Assembly (NCBI GenBank): GCA_034717215.1 | Contig: JAYELD010000078.1 | Span: 1-37,713, forward strand | Length of the DNA stretch: 37,713 bases | Direction: 5' to 3' | From: Caldisericota bacterium | GTDB lineage: Bacteria; Caldisericota; Caldisericia; Caldisericales; Caldisericaceae | Shown: positions 8,414-18,500 of the stretch, one piece after another | How the letters are laid out: each line of letters starts with the position of its first letter | Numbering within the stretch: position 1 is the first letter of the stretch | Translations under genes and position numbers: made by a program | Notes under the pieces: generated by a model | Databases searched by the model: none | Seen by the model: the letters and a program-made list of their open reading frames with translations, nothing else | Told to the model about the DNA's origin: nothing

Positions 8414-9280
8414 ATGCAAATTATAAGAACAATAGAAGAAATGAAAGAATTCTCTAAAAAAATAAAAGAAAACGGAAAGTCAATAGGTTTTGTACCAACA
8501 ATGGGGTATCTGCACGAAGGGCATCTCTCACTTGTAAGAAAAGCAAAAGAAGAAAATGATACGGTAGTTACAAGTATTTTTGTAAATCCTACGCAGTTTG
8601 CACCAACAGAAGACCTGGATCAATACCCACGTGATGAAAAAGGGGATTCTGCAAAACTTAAGAAAGAAGGAGTTACAGTAATATTTATTCCCACAATAAA
8701 GGAAATATATCCAGCAGAGTATCAAACCTATGTAGAAGTTGCAGAGCTTACAAAAAACCTCTGCGGAAAGTCTCGACCAACACATTTTAGAGGTGTAACA
8801 ACTATTGTTTTAAAACTCTTCAAAATTGTAAATCCCGATAGGGCATACTTTGGAAAAAAGGACTATCAGCAGTTTAGAGTAATCGAAAAGATGTGTAGAG
8901 ATTTGAATTTTGATGTAAAAATTGTATCCTGCCCAATTGTGCGTGAAAAGGATGGGATTGCAATGAGTTCAAGAAATAAACATCTCACAGAAGAGGAAAG
9001 AAGAGACGCAATAGTTCTTTATCAAGCCTTAGAAAAAGGAAAAGAAATAATCTTAAATGGAGAAAAGAACAGCAGCAAAATCATCCAGACAATGAAAAAC
9101 ATGATTCAAAGTAAAAAAAAGTTGAAAAAAATTGATTACGTATCAATTGTAGACCTGTACACGCTTAAAGACCTCTACTATGTGGATAGAAATATACTCA
9201 TCGCAGTTGCTGCATATTTTGGAAAGGTAAGACTTATTGACAATATAGAGGTGATTATAGATGCAAAGAATAATGCTTAA
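8414..9280 (+). CDS. panC: Pantothenate synthetase PanC
   Basis: 288 residues from the ATG at 8414, which follows the panB stop by one base and has AAGGAAG upstream; an in-frame ATG at 8381 inside panB gives a non-homologous extension and was discarded. It condenses pantoate and beta-alanine using ATP. Motifs: PTMGYLHEGH (HIGH-type ATP site, H34 and H37), FVNPTQFAP, FGKKDYQQF, and REKDGIAMSSRN (KMSKS equivalent). The length matches the family. It overlaps panD by 20 nt, so the last two enzymes are probably co-translated. Confidence 0.97.
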   Translation: MQIIRTIEEMKEFSKKIKENGKSIGFVPTMGYLHEGHLSLVRKAKEENDTVVTSIFVNPTQFAPTEDLDQYPRDEKGDSAKLKKEGVTVIFIPTIKEIYPAEYQTYVEVAELTKNLCGKSRPTHFRGVTTIVLKLFKIVNPDRAYFGKKDYQQFRVIEKMCRDLNFDVKIVSCPIVREKDGIAMSSRNKHLTEEERRDAIVLYQALEKGKEIILNGEKNSSKIIQTMKNMIQSKKKLKKIDYVSIVDLYTLKDLYYVDRNILIAVAAYFGKVRLIDNIEVIIDAKNNA

Positions 9281-9635
9281 ATCAAAAATACACCGGGCAT
9301 GCATTACAAGAAAAGATTTAAACTACGAGGGAAGTATCACAATAGATAGAGATCTTGCAGAACAGGCGAACCTGAAAGAATTTGAAAAAGTTGACATATA
9401 CAATATTTTCAATGGCGAGCGTTTCTCTACATATGTGCTGTACGGAGAAAAAGGCTCCGGTTGTATAGAATTAAACGGTGCTGCAGCAAGAAAAGGAGAA
9501 ACAGGTGATATTATTATAATAGTATCCTATGCAATGATAGATGAAAAAGAGCTAGAAAGCTTCAGGCCCACCATAATATTTGTTGACAAGAAAAATAGAA
9601 TAAAGGAAAGGAAACTGCCCGATGCCGGAAATTAG
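9261..9635 (+). CDS. panD: Aspartate 1-decarboxylase PanD (pyruvoyl enzyme)
   Basis: A 124-residue precursor that makes beta-alanine for PanC. Self-cleavage occurs at Gly24-Ser25 (YEGS), exactly as in E. coli, to form the pyruvoyl cofactor. LNGAAARKGETGD and IIIVSYAMI are the conserved core. The start at 9261 (MQRIMLKSK) matches the E. coli N-terminus (MIRTMLQGK) better than the internal ATG at 9273. It is the last gene of the pantothenate operon; the 81-nt gap to the convergent nfo gene shows no clear hairpin terminator. Confidence 0.96.
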   Translation: MQRIMLKSKIHRACITRKDLNYEGSITIDRDLAEQANLKEFEKVDIYNIFNGERFSTYVLYGEKGSGCIELNGAAARKGETGDIIIIVSYAMIDEKELESFRPTIIFVDKKNRIKERKLPDAGN

Positions 9636-9716
9636 TCTGCACACATTTGCATAACCTCTTGCTCTGATATTATAAAAAGTAGAGTAGATGAAAATACCGT
9701 TAGAGCACACAAATAA

Positions 9717-10556
9717 TTATTTTATTAAACTCCTCAGTATTTGAAGATTTTTTTTATATCCCGATTCATCGCCAGGCACCTCTAAAATTCCCAATATTTC
9801 TTTCAGACGTTCATCGTTTACAAAAAACTCAAAGGCCTTTAACCCGATTTCTCCCATCCCGATCTCTGCATGTCTATCGACACGCGAGGCTAATTTTCTT
9901 TCAGAATCATTAAGGTGTATTGCTTTTAATCGATTTAATCCGATAATCTCTTCAATTGCATTAATTGTTTCGTTATAAGCACTTTTATCTCTTATATCAT
10001 ACCCTGCAGCAAATATGTGGCAGGTATCAACACAAATACCAATTCTCTCCGGAATGCCAGAGTGCTGCATGATATATGCAAGATGTTCAAATTTGTATCC
10101 GATATTTGTTCCCTCTCCTGCGGTTGTTTCGAGGAGAAGCATTGTAGTTTTAGCTTTGCTTAGCCCAAAAATCTTATCGATACTATTAATAATCTTGTCC
10201 AGCGCATATTTTTCGCCTTTACCTTTATGAGCACCAGGATGAAAAACAACATATGGAATACCAAGGATCTCAGCTCGTTCCAATTCTTTTGACAAATCTA
10301 ATATTGATTTTTGATGTGTTGTATCATCGGGAGCTGCAAGGTTTACAAGATACGAAGAATGCACTGTTCCGGGGATAATTTTTGTTGCTTTAATATTGCT
10401 ATGAAATTTTTCAATCTCACTTTTGTCCAGAGGTGGAATATGCCACCGCATTTGATTTTTTGAAAAGATCTGCATTGTATCGCACCCAATATGTTTTGCA
10501 CGTAGTGGTGCATTTGAAACCCCACCTGCAATCGAAACATGTGCTCCTAAAATCAT
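9717..10556 (-). CDS. nfo: Deoxyribonuclease IV (AP endonuclease)
   Basis: A 279-residue TIM-barrel AP endonuclease of base-excision repair with three zinc ions. All usual ligands are visible: H66, H106 (VFHPGAH), E143 (LLETTAGEGT), D177 and H180 (VDTCH), H214 (IHLND), D227 and H229 (DRHAEIG), and E259 (LEVPGDE). The N-terminus MILGAHVSIAGG is typical. A weak SD (GAGGG) precedes the start. The gene lies 43 nt downstream of the ABC exporter genes and may be the end of their transcript. Confidence 0.96.
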   Translation of the reverse strand: MILGAHVSIAGGVSNAPLRAKHIGCDTMQIFSKNQMRWHIPPLDKSEIEKFHSNIKATKIIPGTVHSSYLVNLAAPDDTTHQKSILDLSKELERAEILGIPYVVFHPGAHKGKGEKYALDKIINSIDKIFGLSKAKTTMLLLETTAGEGTNIGYKFEHLAYIMQHSGIPERIGICVDTCHIFAAGYDIRDKSAYNETINAIEEIIGLNRLKAIHLNDSERKLASRVDRHAEIGMGEIGLKAFEFFVNDERLKEILGILEVPGDESGYKKNLQILRSLIK

Positions 10557-10599
10557 TTAGCCCTCGCTTTCATATTCAAAGCAAATAAACAAAAATATC

Positions 10600-12327
10600 C
10601 TAAACTTTCTCAAATTGCGTGGTATACAGTTCAAAATATAAACCTTTTTGTTTCATTAATTCTTGATGTGTACCTTGTTCTGCTACTTTCCCTCTATTAA
10701 TCACATATATCCTGTCAGAATTTATTATAGTAGACAATCTATGAGCAATAACGATAGATGTTCTACCTTCCATTATTTCCTTAATTCCTCTCTCAATAAG
10801 CTCTTCTGTCGCAGTATCAATAGATGCTGTAGCTTCGTCCAAAAGTAAAATGCGTGGATTATACACAAGTGCGCGAGTAAAGGATATAAGTTGCCGCTCT
10901 CCTTGCGAGATGTTTCCTCCTTCTGTTGAAAGTTCTGTATCATAACCGTTAGCAAATTTCATGATGAAATCGTGTACTCCAATTTTCTTTGCAGCAGCAA
11001 TAAGTTGCTCCTCTGTTATATCATGATTGCCCAGAGTAATATTATCCCTGACAGTCCCTTTGAAAATGAAAACATGCTGTAAAACCATTGCCATACGGGA
11101 ACGTAACTGTCTTATGTCATATCGCTGCACATTTATCTTATCCACCATTACTGTCCCACTGTCTGCATCATAGAATCGTAGCACGAGGTTTGCAATTGTT
11201 GACTTGCCTGCGCCAGTTAACCCTACGAGGGCAACCTTTTCTCCTGCTTTTGTCTGTAAATTAATATCTCTTAAAGTAGGTGTCTTTTTGTCATAAGAGA
11301 AGTTGACATCTTTGAACACCAAATCACCTCTAATCTCATGCTGTACTGGGTTTTTGCAGGCCTTTATGATTTCTTTCTCCTCAAAAAAATCATTTAGTTT
11401 GTTCATAGAAGCAATTGCATTTTGAAGAATAGAAAATTTCTCCGCAATGCCTCTGAGAGGACGATAAAGATAATCAACGTATACAAGAAATGCCATGATT
11501 GTACCAATTGTAGCTGCACCTTTCAATGTAAAAATACCTCCGGCTATTATCACAATGGCAATGGATATGTAGGAAAGTATGTTTATAACCTGCCTGAGTT
11601 GTATGCTTGTCATTTGAGCTATATGAAATGTTCTTCGATATCCCGCTGCAATGTTGCCAAACTTTTTACGGCTTCTTTGCTCCACGTTGAATGCCTGTAC
11701 CAATATAATACCGGATAAATTTTCTTGCATCTCTATATTCATTTTTACTACATAATCTCTCACCTTCTCATACAACCTTTCCAGTTTGTTTCCTAAAAAT
11801 AATGCCGATACAATTGCTATAGGAAGCGGTATAATAACCAGAAGCGCAAACTTTACGTTAATAAAGAATATAAAGACGATAACAAATAGCAAGGTCGCAA
11901 AATCTCCAAATAGAGCAACGACTCCCGCAGAAAGTAGTTCATTCATATTTTCGACATCATTTGTAATTCTTGTTATTATCTTGCCTGATGGTTCTCTAGA
12001 AAAAAATGAAACAGCAAAAGACTCTAAGTGCTTAAATAGATCTATCCTTAAATCCCGCATTACTCTCTGCCCGGTAAGATTTGTAAAATAAATTTGAATC
12101 ATTTTAGAGACAAAACGTATTCCACTTATACCAAGAAATAAAGCAGAAATTCGTACCAAACCCAAAAAATCCTTTGCAGCAACAAATTCATCTATTGATT
12201 GTTTTAATAGATACGGAAGTACTGCAGCAGAAACAGTGGCAATAAATAGCATAACAAACGAGACAGATAAAAACAGTTTATACTTCAATATGTATGGAAG
12301 GAACCTCTTTAAAATTTTTCTATTCAT
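10600..12327 (-). CDS. Heterodimeric ABC exporter, catalytic-site subunit
   Basis: A 575-residue half-transporter with six TM helices (1-300) and an ATPase domain (335-575). Walker A GLTGAGKST (369-377), Walker B ILLLDE with catalytic Glu at 498, and switch His at 529 (IAHR) are intact. Its signature is ISQGE (473-477) rather than LSGGQ. It starts in an ATGA overlap with the partner gene. This matches the TM287/288 and BmrCD type, where one of the two ATP sites is degenerate: this signature would complete the partner's degenerate site. Substrate (drug, lipid or peptide) unknown. Confidence 0.92.
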   Translation of the reverse strand: MNRKILKRFLPYILKYKLFLSVSFVMLFIATVSAAVLPYLLKQSIDEFVAAKDFLGLVRISALFLGISGIRFVSKMIQIYFTNLTGQRVMRDLRIDLFKHLESFAVSFFSREPSGKIITRITNDVENMNELLSAGVVALFGDFATLLFVIVFIFFINVKFALLVIIPLPIAIVSALFLGNKLERLYEKVRDYVVKMNIEMQENLSGIILVQAFNVEQRSRKKFGNIAAGYRRTFHIAQMTSIQLRQVINILSYISIAIVIIAGGIFTLKGAATIGTIMAFLVYVDYLYRPLRGIAEKFSILQNAIASMNKLNDFFEEKEIIKACKNPVQHEIRGDLVFKDVNFSYDKKTPTLRDINLQTKAGEKVALVGLTGAGKSTIANLVLRFYDADSGTVMVDKINVQRYDIRQLRSRMAMVLQHVFIFKGTVRDNITLGNHDITEEQLIAAAKKIGVHDFIMKFANGYDTELSTEGGNISQGERQLISFTRALVYNPRILLLDEATASIDTATEELIERGIKEIMEGRTSIVIAHRLSTIINSDRIYVINRGKVAEQGTHQELMKQKGLYFELYTTQFEKV

Positions 12328-14054
12328 ACTCCCATCCCTTCCAAAAGCTGCTTTCTATACAGGTGAAAATAGTATCCTTTTTCATCAAATAATTTCTCAG
12401 GTGCCCCTTCTTCTAAAATTTTTCCATGCGATAGAACCACAACTCGATCCATAATAGTAAGAGCGCTCACTCTCTGAGATACTAATAATGTTGTGATATG
12501 GTTTGTTTCTAAGTATGTCTTGAGATTTCTGATAATTGCTTTTTCTGTATCTGTATCAACAGCCGAGAGCGGGTCATCAAAAAGCATAAGAGGCCTCTTT
12601 GTAAGAATAGCACGCGCAACAGCTACCCGCTGCCTTTCTCCGCCAGAAAGTGTTATCCCTTTTTCTCCAACAATTGTATCAAATCTATTAGGCAATTTCA
12701 TAATGTCTTCATAAATAGATGCAATTTTCGCTGCCTCTTCAACATCCTCAATTGTAGAGTCCTGTTTACCTATTTTTATATTCTCAAGCAAAGTATCGCC
12801 AAATAGAAACGGTGCTTGAGGCACATACCCAATATTCTTTCTTAAAGCTTGCAAGGGAATTTTTAGTATATCCGTTTCGCCAAAAAAAATTGTATCAGGT
12901 AGGGGATTATATACTCTCAGAAGCAGAGACAGCAAAGTACTTTTGCTTCCTGCCGTTGGCCCGGTAATACCGATAAGTTCCCCCTCATGTATAGACAAAG
13001 AAATATTTTTTAGAATAAAACGATCATCATCAGGATATGAAAATGAAAGATTTTTGATATTGATATTCCGCTCAATGTGCTCAATATGAATAGGTTCTAT
13101 ATCTCTTACTTCGGGTATAGTTTGAAGCACATTCTGTATTCGCTCCATTGATGCTCGTGCCCGCTGAAAAAGCGATATAGTAAAACCAATAGCCATCATA
13201 GGCCAGGCTAATATTTCTATATATTGTATAAACGCAACGAGTGTTCCCATAGAAATGCGTCCTTTGATGATAAAGCTTCCCCCAAGTAGCATTAGTATAA
13301 ACAGAGAAATATGAATGAGAAAATCGATTATCGGATCAAAAAATTCGTCTAATTTTACAAGTTTCATATTTTCTCGAATATATTCTTCGTTCACATTTTT
13401 AAAAAGTTTTAGGTAAAACCCCTCGCGGGTAAAAGCTTTTATAACTCGGATTCCACTTATTACTTCCCGGACCCGTACTGTTATTTCGCCAAATATTCTC
13501 TGAGCATTTTTAAAATATATATGAATTTTTCTTCCAAAGTTTAGTGCAAGAGGAATAAGCAGAACAAGGGGAATTGAAACAATTATGGCAAGTGTAGGAT
13601 TCATTACGAACATCATGATAAAAGTAGTAACGCCCAAAAGCAACACGTCTAGCCCGCCAAGAAAACCCATTATCAAGAAAAAACGTATCGCCCTTGTATC
13701 ATTTGTGACACGAGCCATAAGATCGCCAATTTCTTCTCTTTCAAAATAAGATTTTGGCAATGTAAGATATTTATTAAAAAGAGAGGTCTTCAAGTCGTAA
13801 TCCAATTGCAATACAAGCTTTCTCAGGATATAATTGTATGTATACCGCATTATTATAATAAAAAGAGCAATCGCAAGTACATACGACCCATATTTCACAA
13901 CAAGCGAGATATCTGCTTGGGCACTTATTGCGTCTACAGCCCTTTTTGTCAAAATCGGGATAGCGACCTGTGCGCTATCCACAAGAACAAGCATAAACAC
14001 AATAAGAATATACCATTTTTTTTCTTGCCTAAAAAATTGCCAGAGATCTTTCAT
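12324..14054 (-). CDS. Heterodimeric ABC exporter, degenerate-site subunit
   Basis: 576 residues: six TM helices, then an ATPase domain from about 330. Walker A reads GPTAGSKST (365-373), with the usual GxGKS glycine before lysine changed to serine. Walker B ends in Asp 494 instead of the catalytic Glu (LMLFDD), and the switch His is Gln 527 (SQR). Its own signature LSGGERQ (469-475) is intact and would serve the partner's active site. All deviations therefore fall in one composite ATP site, as known for asymmetric exporters. It overlaps both the methyltransferase gene upstream and the partner gene downstream by 4 nt. Confidence 0.92.
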   Translation of the reverse strand: MKDLWQFFRQEKKWYILIVFMLVLVDSAQVAIPILTKRAVDAISAQADISLVVKYGSYVLAIALFIIIMRYTYNYILRKLVLQLDYDLKTSLFNKYLTLPKSYFEREEIGDLMARVTNDTRAIRFFLIMGFLGGLDVLLLGVTTFIMMFVMNPTLAIIVSIPLVLLIPLALNFGRKIHIYFKNAQRIFGEITVRVREVISGIRVIKAFTREGFYLKLFKNVNEEYIRENMKLVKLDEFFDPIIDFLIHISLFILMLLGGSFIIKGRISMGTLVAFIQYIEILAWPMMAIGFTISLFQRARASMERIQNVLQTIPEVRDIEPIHIEHIERNINIKNLSFSYPDDDRFILKNISLSIHEGELIGITGPTAGSKSTLLSLLLRVYNPLPDTIFFGETDILKIPLQALRKNIGYVPQAPFLFGDTLLENIKIGKQDSTIEDVEEAAKIASIYEDIMKLPNRFDTIVGEKGITLSGGERQRVAVARAILTKRPLMLFDDPLSAVDTDTEKAIIRNLKTYLETNHITTLLVSQRVSALTIMDRVVVLSHGKILEEGAPEKLFDEKGYYFHLYRKQLLEGMGV

Positions 14055-14722
14055 CTTTTTTTACACATTTCTAATCTCACATATCCTTTTAAATGAAATT
14101 TCTCTCTGAAACCGGAAAACCCGATTTTAAAAAGAACTTCTTTCAAATTAATCTGCATAAATTTCTCGGCAAGCGGACACTCCACTTTTCTAATAAGAAA
14201 TTTTATAATAGGTGATGCCCTATCTACATCTTTTTCTGCATAGTCAAGTATAATAAGCTTTCCTCCTGTTCTCAACCGTTTATAAGCATTCCTTATGATC
14301 TTTATGCGATTTTCCTGTGTAAATCCATGCAATACAAAAGATATAAATACTTTATCAAAATATTCCGTTAATGATAATTCTTCCTCTATTCTTCCAAAAA
14401 GAAAACGGATATTTTTAAAATCTTCACACCGCTTTCTTGCCTGTTGTACCATTATTCTCGAAAGATCAATACCAACATACTTGCCGTCTTCGCCAATATA
14501 TTTTCTTATAAGACAGGCAAATCTTCCAGTTCCTGACCCCAAATCTAGCACTGAATCACCCTTTCTGAAGTTTGCCTCTTTTACTACCTTAGTAGTAAAA
14601 TGAGGATAGATGCCAAATGAAAAAATATTGAGAAGTGCATTATAGTGTTTTGCAACAAATGGTGTTAATTCTACTTTTGTTTCTTTTGCATTTTTTATTT
14701 TAACATCACCTCCACATTTCAA
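14051..14722 (-). CDS. Class I SAM-dependent methyltransferase
   Basis: A 223-residue protein with the Rossmann SAM motif VLDLGSGTGRFA at about 59-70, the acidic strand-2 end YVGIDLS, FVLHGFTQEN (motif post-II region) and RLRTGGKLIILDYAEKD (motif III), resembling UbiE/Erg6-type small-molecule methyltransferases. The ATG at 14722 has no SD; a perfect GGAGGTG lies inside codons 4-6, so the true start may be a few codons later at a non-standard codon. It overlaps the ABC exporter gene by 4 nt and probably forms an operon with it. Substrate unknown, possibly a lipid or the exported compound. Confidence 0.85.
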   Translation of the reverse strand: MKCGGDVKIKNAKETKVELTPFVAKHYNALLNIFSFGIYPHFTTKVVKEANFRKGDSVLDLGSGTGRFACLIRKYIGEDGKYVGIDLSRIMVQQARKRCEDFKNIRFLFGRIEEELSLTEYFDKVFISFVLHGFTQENRIKIIRNAYKRLRTGGKLIILDYAEKDVDRASPIIKFLIRKVECPLAEKFMQINLKEVLFKIGFSGFREKFHLKGYVRLEMCKKR

Positions 14723-14877
14723 TACATAAATATATGCAATTATTAAACTACATATCTGCTTTTACTAACAAATCTATTTCAACTTAGTATATCTATCAAA
14801 AACTCAGTATACCAAAAATTTTGAATGTTTCAAACTTCTTATATAATTGAATGCAATGGAACTAAATAGGAGGTAGC

Positions 14878-15450
14878 ATGAAAAACATATTGAAAAAGGC
14901 TTTAATAGTCATTATAGTTGCGCTTGCTCTTTATGGTGCATATTCTGCCACTAAAGATTTAAAATCCTACTTGAGTTTTAAAATAAAATATTCAAGCATA
15001 GCAAAAAAGGAAAATATTAGAACTGGAATAGTTAAAATACCCAAATTAAAGCTAATCGATACAGACGGAAATGCCTTAACCCTCTATGATGAAATTAAAT
15101 CTCATAAATACGTTATCCTTTCATTCGGAAGCATTTACTGCGAAAATTGTTATGAAGAATACGAGATACTTCAGGAAAAAAACAGTATTAGCAACCTCGG
15201 GGGAAACATTGCTTTTTATCTATGTGTTCCAGAAGGAAGTAATTATATAAAGGTCTTCAAAGAAGACACCGGGATAACACTACCAATCTATACTGTTGAT
15301 AAAGATGAAATTGACCTATGTGGTATAGTGGATATACCTGCCACTGCTCTCATAGGAAGCGACTATAAAATCAAATTACTTCTTACGGGATTTAAAGAAA
15401 ACACAATTGAACAGATTTTAGAATTTATAGAAACCTGCAATTGCGATTGA
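14878..15450 (+). CDS. Membrane-anchored thioredoxin-like (TlpA/redoxin) protein
   Basis: 190 residues with an N-terminal signal anchor (residues 7-24) and an extracytoplasmic thioredoxin fold. The CENC redox motif is at C88 and C91 (SIYCENCYEEY), and the cis-proline is P154 (DIPATAL). A second Cys pair sits near the C-terminus (CNC). Such proteins reduce or exchange disulfides outside the membrane, often for cytochrome maturation or peroxide defence. AGGAGGT lies 5 nt before the ATG, and TATAAT at 14842-14847 is a possible -10 with a weak -35. It is a single gene, divergent from the methyltransferase-ABC operon. Confidence 0.8.
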   Translation: MKNILKKALIVIIVALALYGAYSATKDLKSYLSFKIKYSSIAKKENIRTGIVKIPKLKLIDTDGNALTLYDEIKSHKYVILSFGSIYCENCYEEYEILQEKNSISNLGGNIAFYLCVPEGSNYIKVFKEDTGITLPIYTVDKDEIDLCGIVDIPATALIGSDYKIKLLLTGFKENTIEQILEFIETCNCD

Positions 15451-15532
15451 CATTTTTGTTCCTTAAGCATAACAAGCGTTCTTAAAATTTGTTTAAATAA
15501 ATGTCCGGTATGTTTTCAAAAATAAGCCATTC

Positions 15533-15565
15533 GACCTAAAGAATTAATAAGCACATTCTTAGGTC
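15533..15565 (-). repeat. Inverted repeat overlapping the diguanylate-cyclase stop codon
   Basis: Arms at 15533-15543 and 15556-15565 pair over 10 bp (with one bulged A), loop 12 nt. On the minus strand a T-rich stretch follows about 11 nt later. It may act as a weak terminator for the gene ending at 15564. Confidence 0.45.
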
Positions 15566-18500
15566 ATTCCGCTTTTAGGACTATATCTGACTGATAATAT
15601 TGATAAGTGCTCACCCCATGCTCTTTGACATTATACATTGCATTATCTACTTTTTTTAGCAGCGTAACACTATCCGTTCCGTCATCAGGAAATATAACTC
15701 CCCCTATGCTTAAACTGACATTAATTTTATGGTCTTCCACGATAAACGGCTCCTTAAAAGTCTTAAAGAATTTTTTGACAATTTTGTGTATCTCCTTCTC
15801 TTTTGTAATTTCCGGAAGTAGCAATACAAATTCATCTCCTCCCATACGCGCAACTACGTCACTCTTTCTGAGAAGTTCAGTAAATCGGTCAGCAACCTGC
15901 TTCAGTAAAACATCTCCCACTGCATGTCCAAGCTCGTCATTTACCTTCTTAAATTCGTTCAAATCAATATATAGTAGAGCAAACTTCTGATTGTTACGCC
16001 GAGAAAGCTCGACTTCTAATGCAAAACGATTTTCAAAATAAACTCTATTAGGTAAACCAGTTAAAGCATCATGCGTAGCAATATAACTAAGCTGTCTTTC
16101 TCTTTTTTTATGCTCTGTAATATCGATATAAATTGCGTAGATTCCATGCATCACAGGACCTAACATAATCGGATAAGCGAATATAGACACATTCACCAAA
16201 CTACCGCCTTTTCGCTGTCTAATTGATTCTAAAGCGACTACTTTTCCTTGCTCTACTTCAAACTCTACACGCTTTGTCTTTTCTTTAAGTTCATTAGGAA
16301 CAATGAAATCATCAATAAATTGCCCTCTTATTTCGTTAATAGAATACCGGAAAAGCTTTTGAAAGCCTTCATTTGCATCAATCACCCGTTCTTCTTTGTC
16401 AAGCATTGCAATCGCAATTGGCGCACCTTCAAAAAGAGTTTCTAAACGAGATTTTTGAAGAAGCATTAGTTCTTCGTTTTTCTTTCGTTCAATAGCTAAA
16501 GCGATTTGGTCAGAAACAAATGACAGGACCTTTTTATCATCCTCTGTGTACTTAACTCCCTCAGTATAACTTTGCACAGCTAACACTCCAACTGTTTTAT
16601 TCTGTACTTTAAGCGGCACACCAAGCCAGGACACAGGTAGAGTGTCATGAATTTCTGTTTTACCTTCGTTTTGCATTACCTTAATAACTTCTGGATCGGC
16701 AATTAGTGACTTTCCTGTATTAAATACATACTCTGTAATGCCTTTCCTGAGTTCTCTCGGTTTGGGTTTCGGGTCAGTTTCGTCTACCCAATATTTAAAG
16801 CTCAGCATTTTGGAAAATTCATCATACATTGCAATGTAGAAATTATTCGCGTGCATAAGAACTGAAACATTTTGGTGTATTATGTCGTATAACTCATCAA
16901 GAGTATTAGTAGAGTAAACTGCTTCGGAAATCTTAGAAATTACATCCTTTATTCTTTCTGATTTCTTTCGTTCAGTAATGTCAACATACGCACCCATTAC
17001 CCCTTTTATCTCGCCATTGACTACAATAGGCAAACCCGATACGAGTACAGGAAACAACGTTCCGTTTTTTCTCTTTCGGACAGTCTCATAATTCAAATAG
17101 CCTTCACTTAAAGCCTTTTCGTCCAAATTTTTCCCCTCATCTTTTTTTTCCTCAGGATGAATCATGCCGTCATTAATATTTCTCCCTCGAACTTCGTCTA
17201 TTGAATAGCCAAAAAGTTTTTCAAAAGCAGGATTTGCATCGAGAATATGACTATCATTGTCCATGTTAACTAAGGCTGCCGGATAATTGTAAAATAAACT
17301 TGAAAGTTTTTCGTTACTCTCTTGAAGTTCAGTAATAGTCCGTTTCCGCTCGGTAATATCTTCATACATCACAACGATTTGTTTATCCTTCAGTGTATCT
17401 CCTATCCTTGAAGCAGATACCCGGCATAGTATATCTTTCCCGTCTTTCCGCTTGCAGGGAAACTCTTCCCCACAATATTTATGGTTTTCAAGTGTGGAGT
17501 AAAAATCATTTCCAATTTGCTCAAATTCTTTATCGGAACGATAAAAAAGTCTTGTTGTTTTTCCAATTAGCTCTTCTCTTTCCCACCCAAATACGCTTTT
17601 TACATTTTTATTTGCAAACACAATATGATGGTCGCGTAAGCCAATTACTGCATGGGGAACAGCTTCAAGCATGGAAGATATTAATGCCCCTTCTTCTTTA
17701 AGTTTCTCCTCTACTTTCTTTATATTTGTAATATCCACATAAACTGCATACATTCCAACTACCTTGTTGTCAACAGAAATAGGCACTGCATGAACGTATA
17801 CAGAAACAAGACTCCCGTCTTTGCGTTTCCTAACTGATTCTTTTTTAGGTTTTTTCCCCTTCATTCCACTTGAAAAGAAAAACTCGCTCTCACTACCTAA
17901 CGATTCAGGTACAACTAATTCTATAAGCCGTTTCCCAACTACTTCTTCGCTTGAATATTGAAATAATGTTGTAAAACCTTCATTAATAGCGATGATTTTG
18001 TTGTCAGTATCCAGTTGTGCTACAGCCATACTGCTATTCTCAAACAGTTCCTGAAAATATTTTTTCTGGATAAGAAGTTCTTTTTCGAGCTGTTTACGTT
18101 TACTAATATCTTGCTTCAGTTGCTTGTTAACATCTTTCAATTGTTTGGTTCGTTTCTTTACCATATTTTCAAGAAATTCCTGGTACTGCTCTACATCATC
18201 TTTTAGCTGTTCATACTCGGTAATATCATTCAGCATAAACATAACCTCAGTCACTTCACCTAATCTATTTGCAACCGGGAGTGTAGTAAGATTGATGCGC
18301 TTTGCAGGCTCTATATACTCAATCTGTGTATTAATTACCTGGCTGGGATCAGTTTTGACCTGTTTTAGCAGCATTTGAAATTGTTCTTGGTCCACCAATT
18401 TGCAACTACTGGAACAAAAATATTCTGAAACATCCTTATGAAGAATAGAATCTGATTGAACATTCATCAGCTTTTCAGCAACAGAGTTAATATGAATAAT

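Noticed and set aside
9636-9716. Terminator between panD and nfo
   Set aside because: No stable hairpin with a T-run could be found in the 81-nt gap.
15607-15990. 127-codon plus-strand frame opposite the GGDEF domain
   Set aside because: Low-complexity Ser/Thr-rich shadow of the cyclase coding strand.
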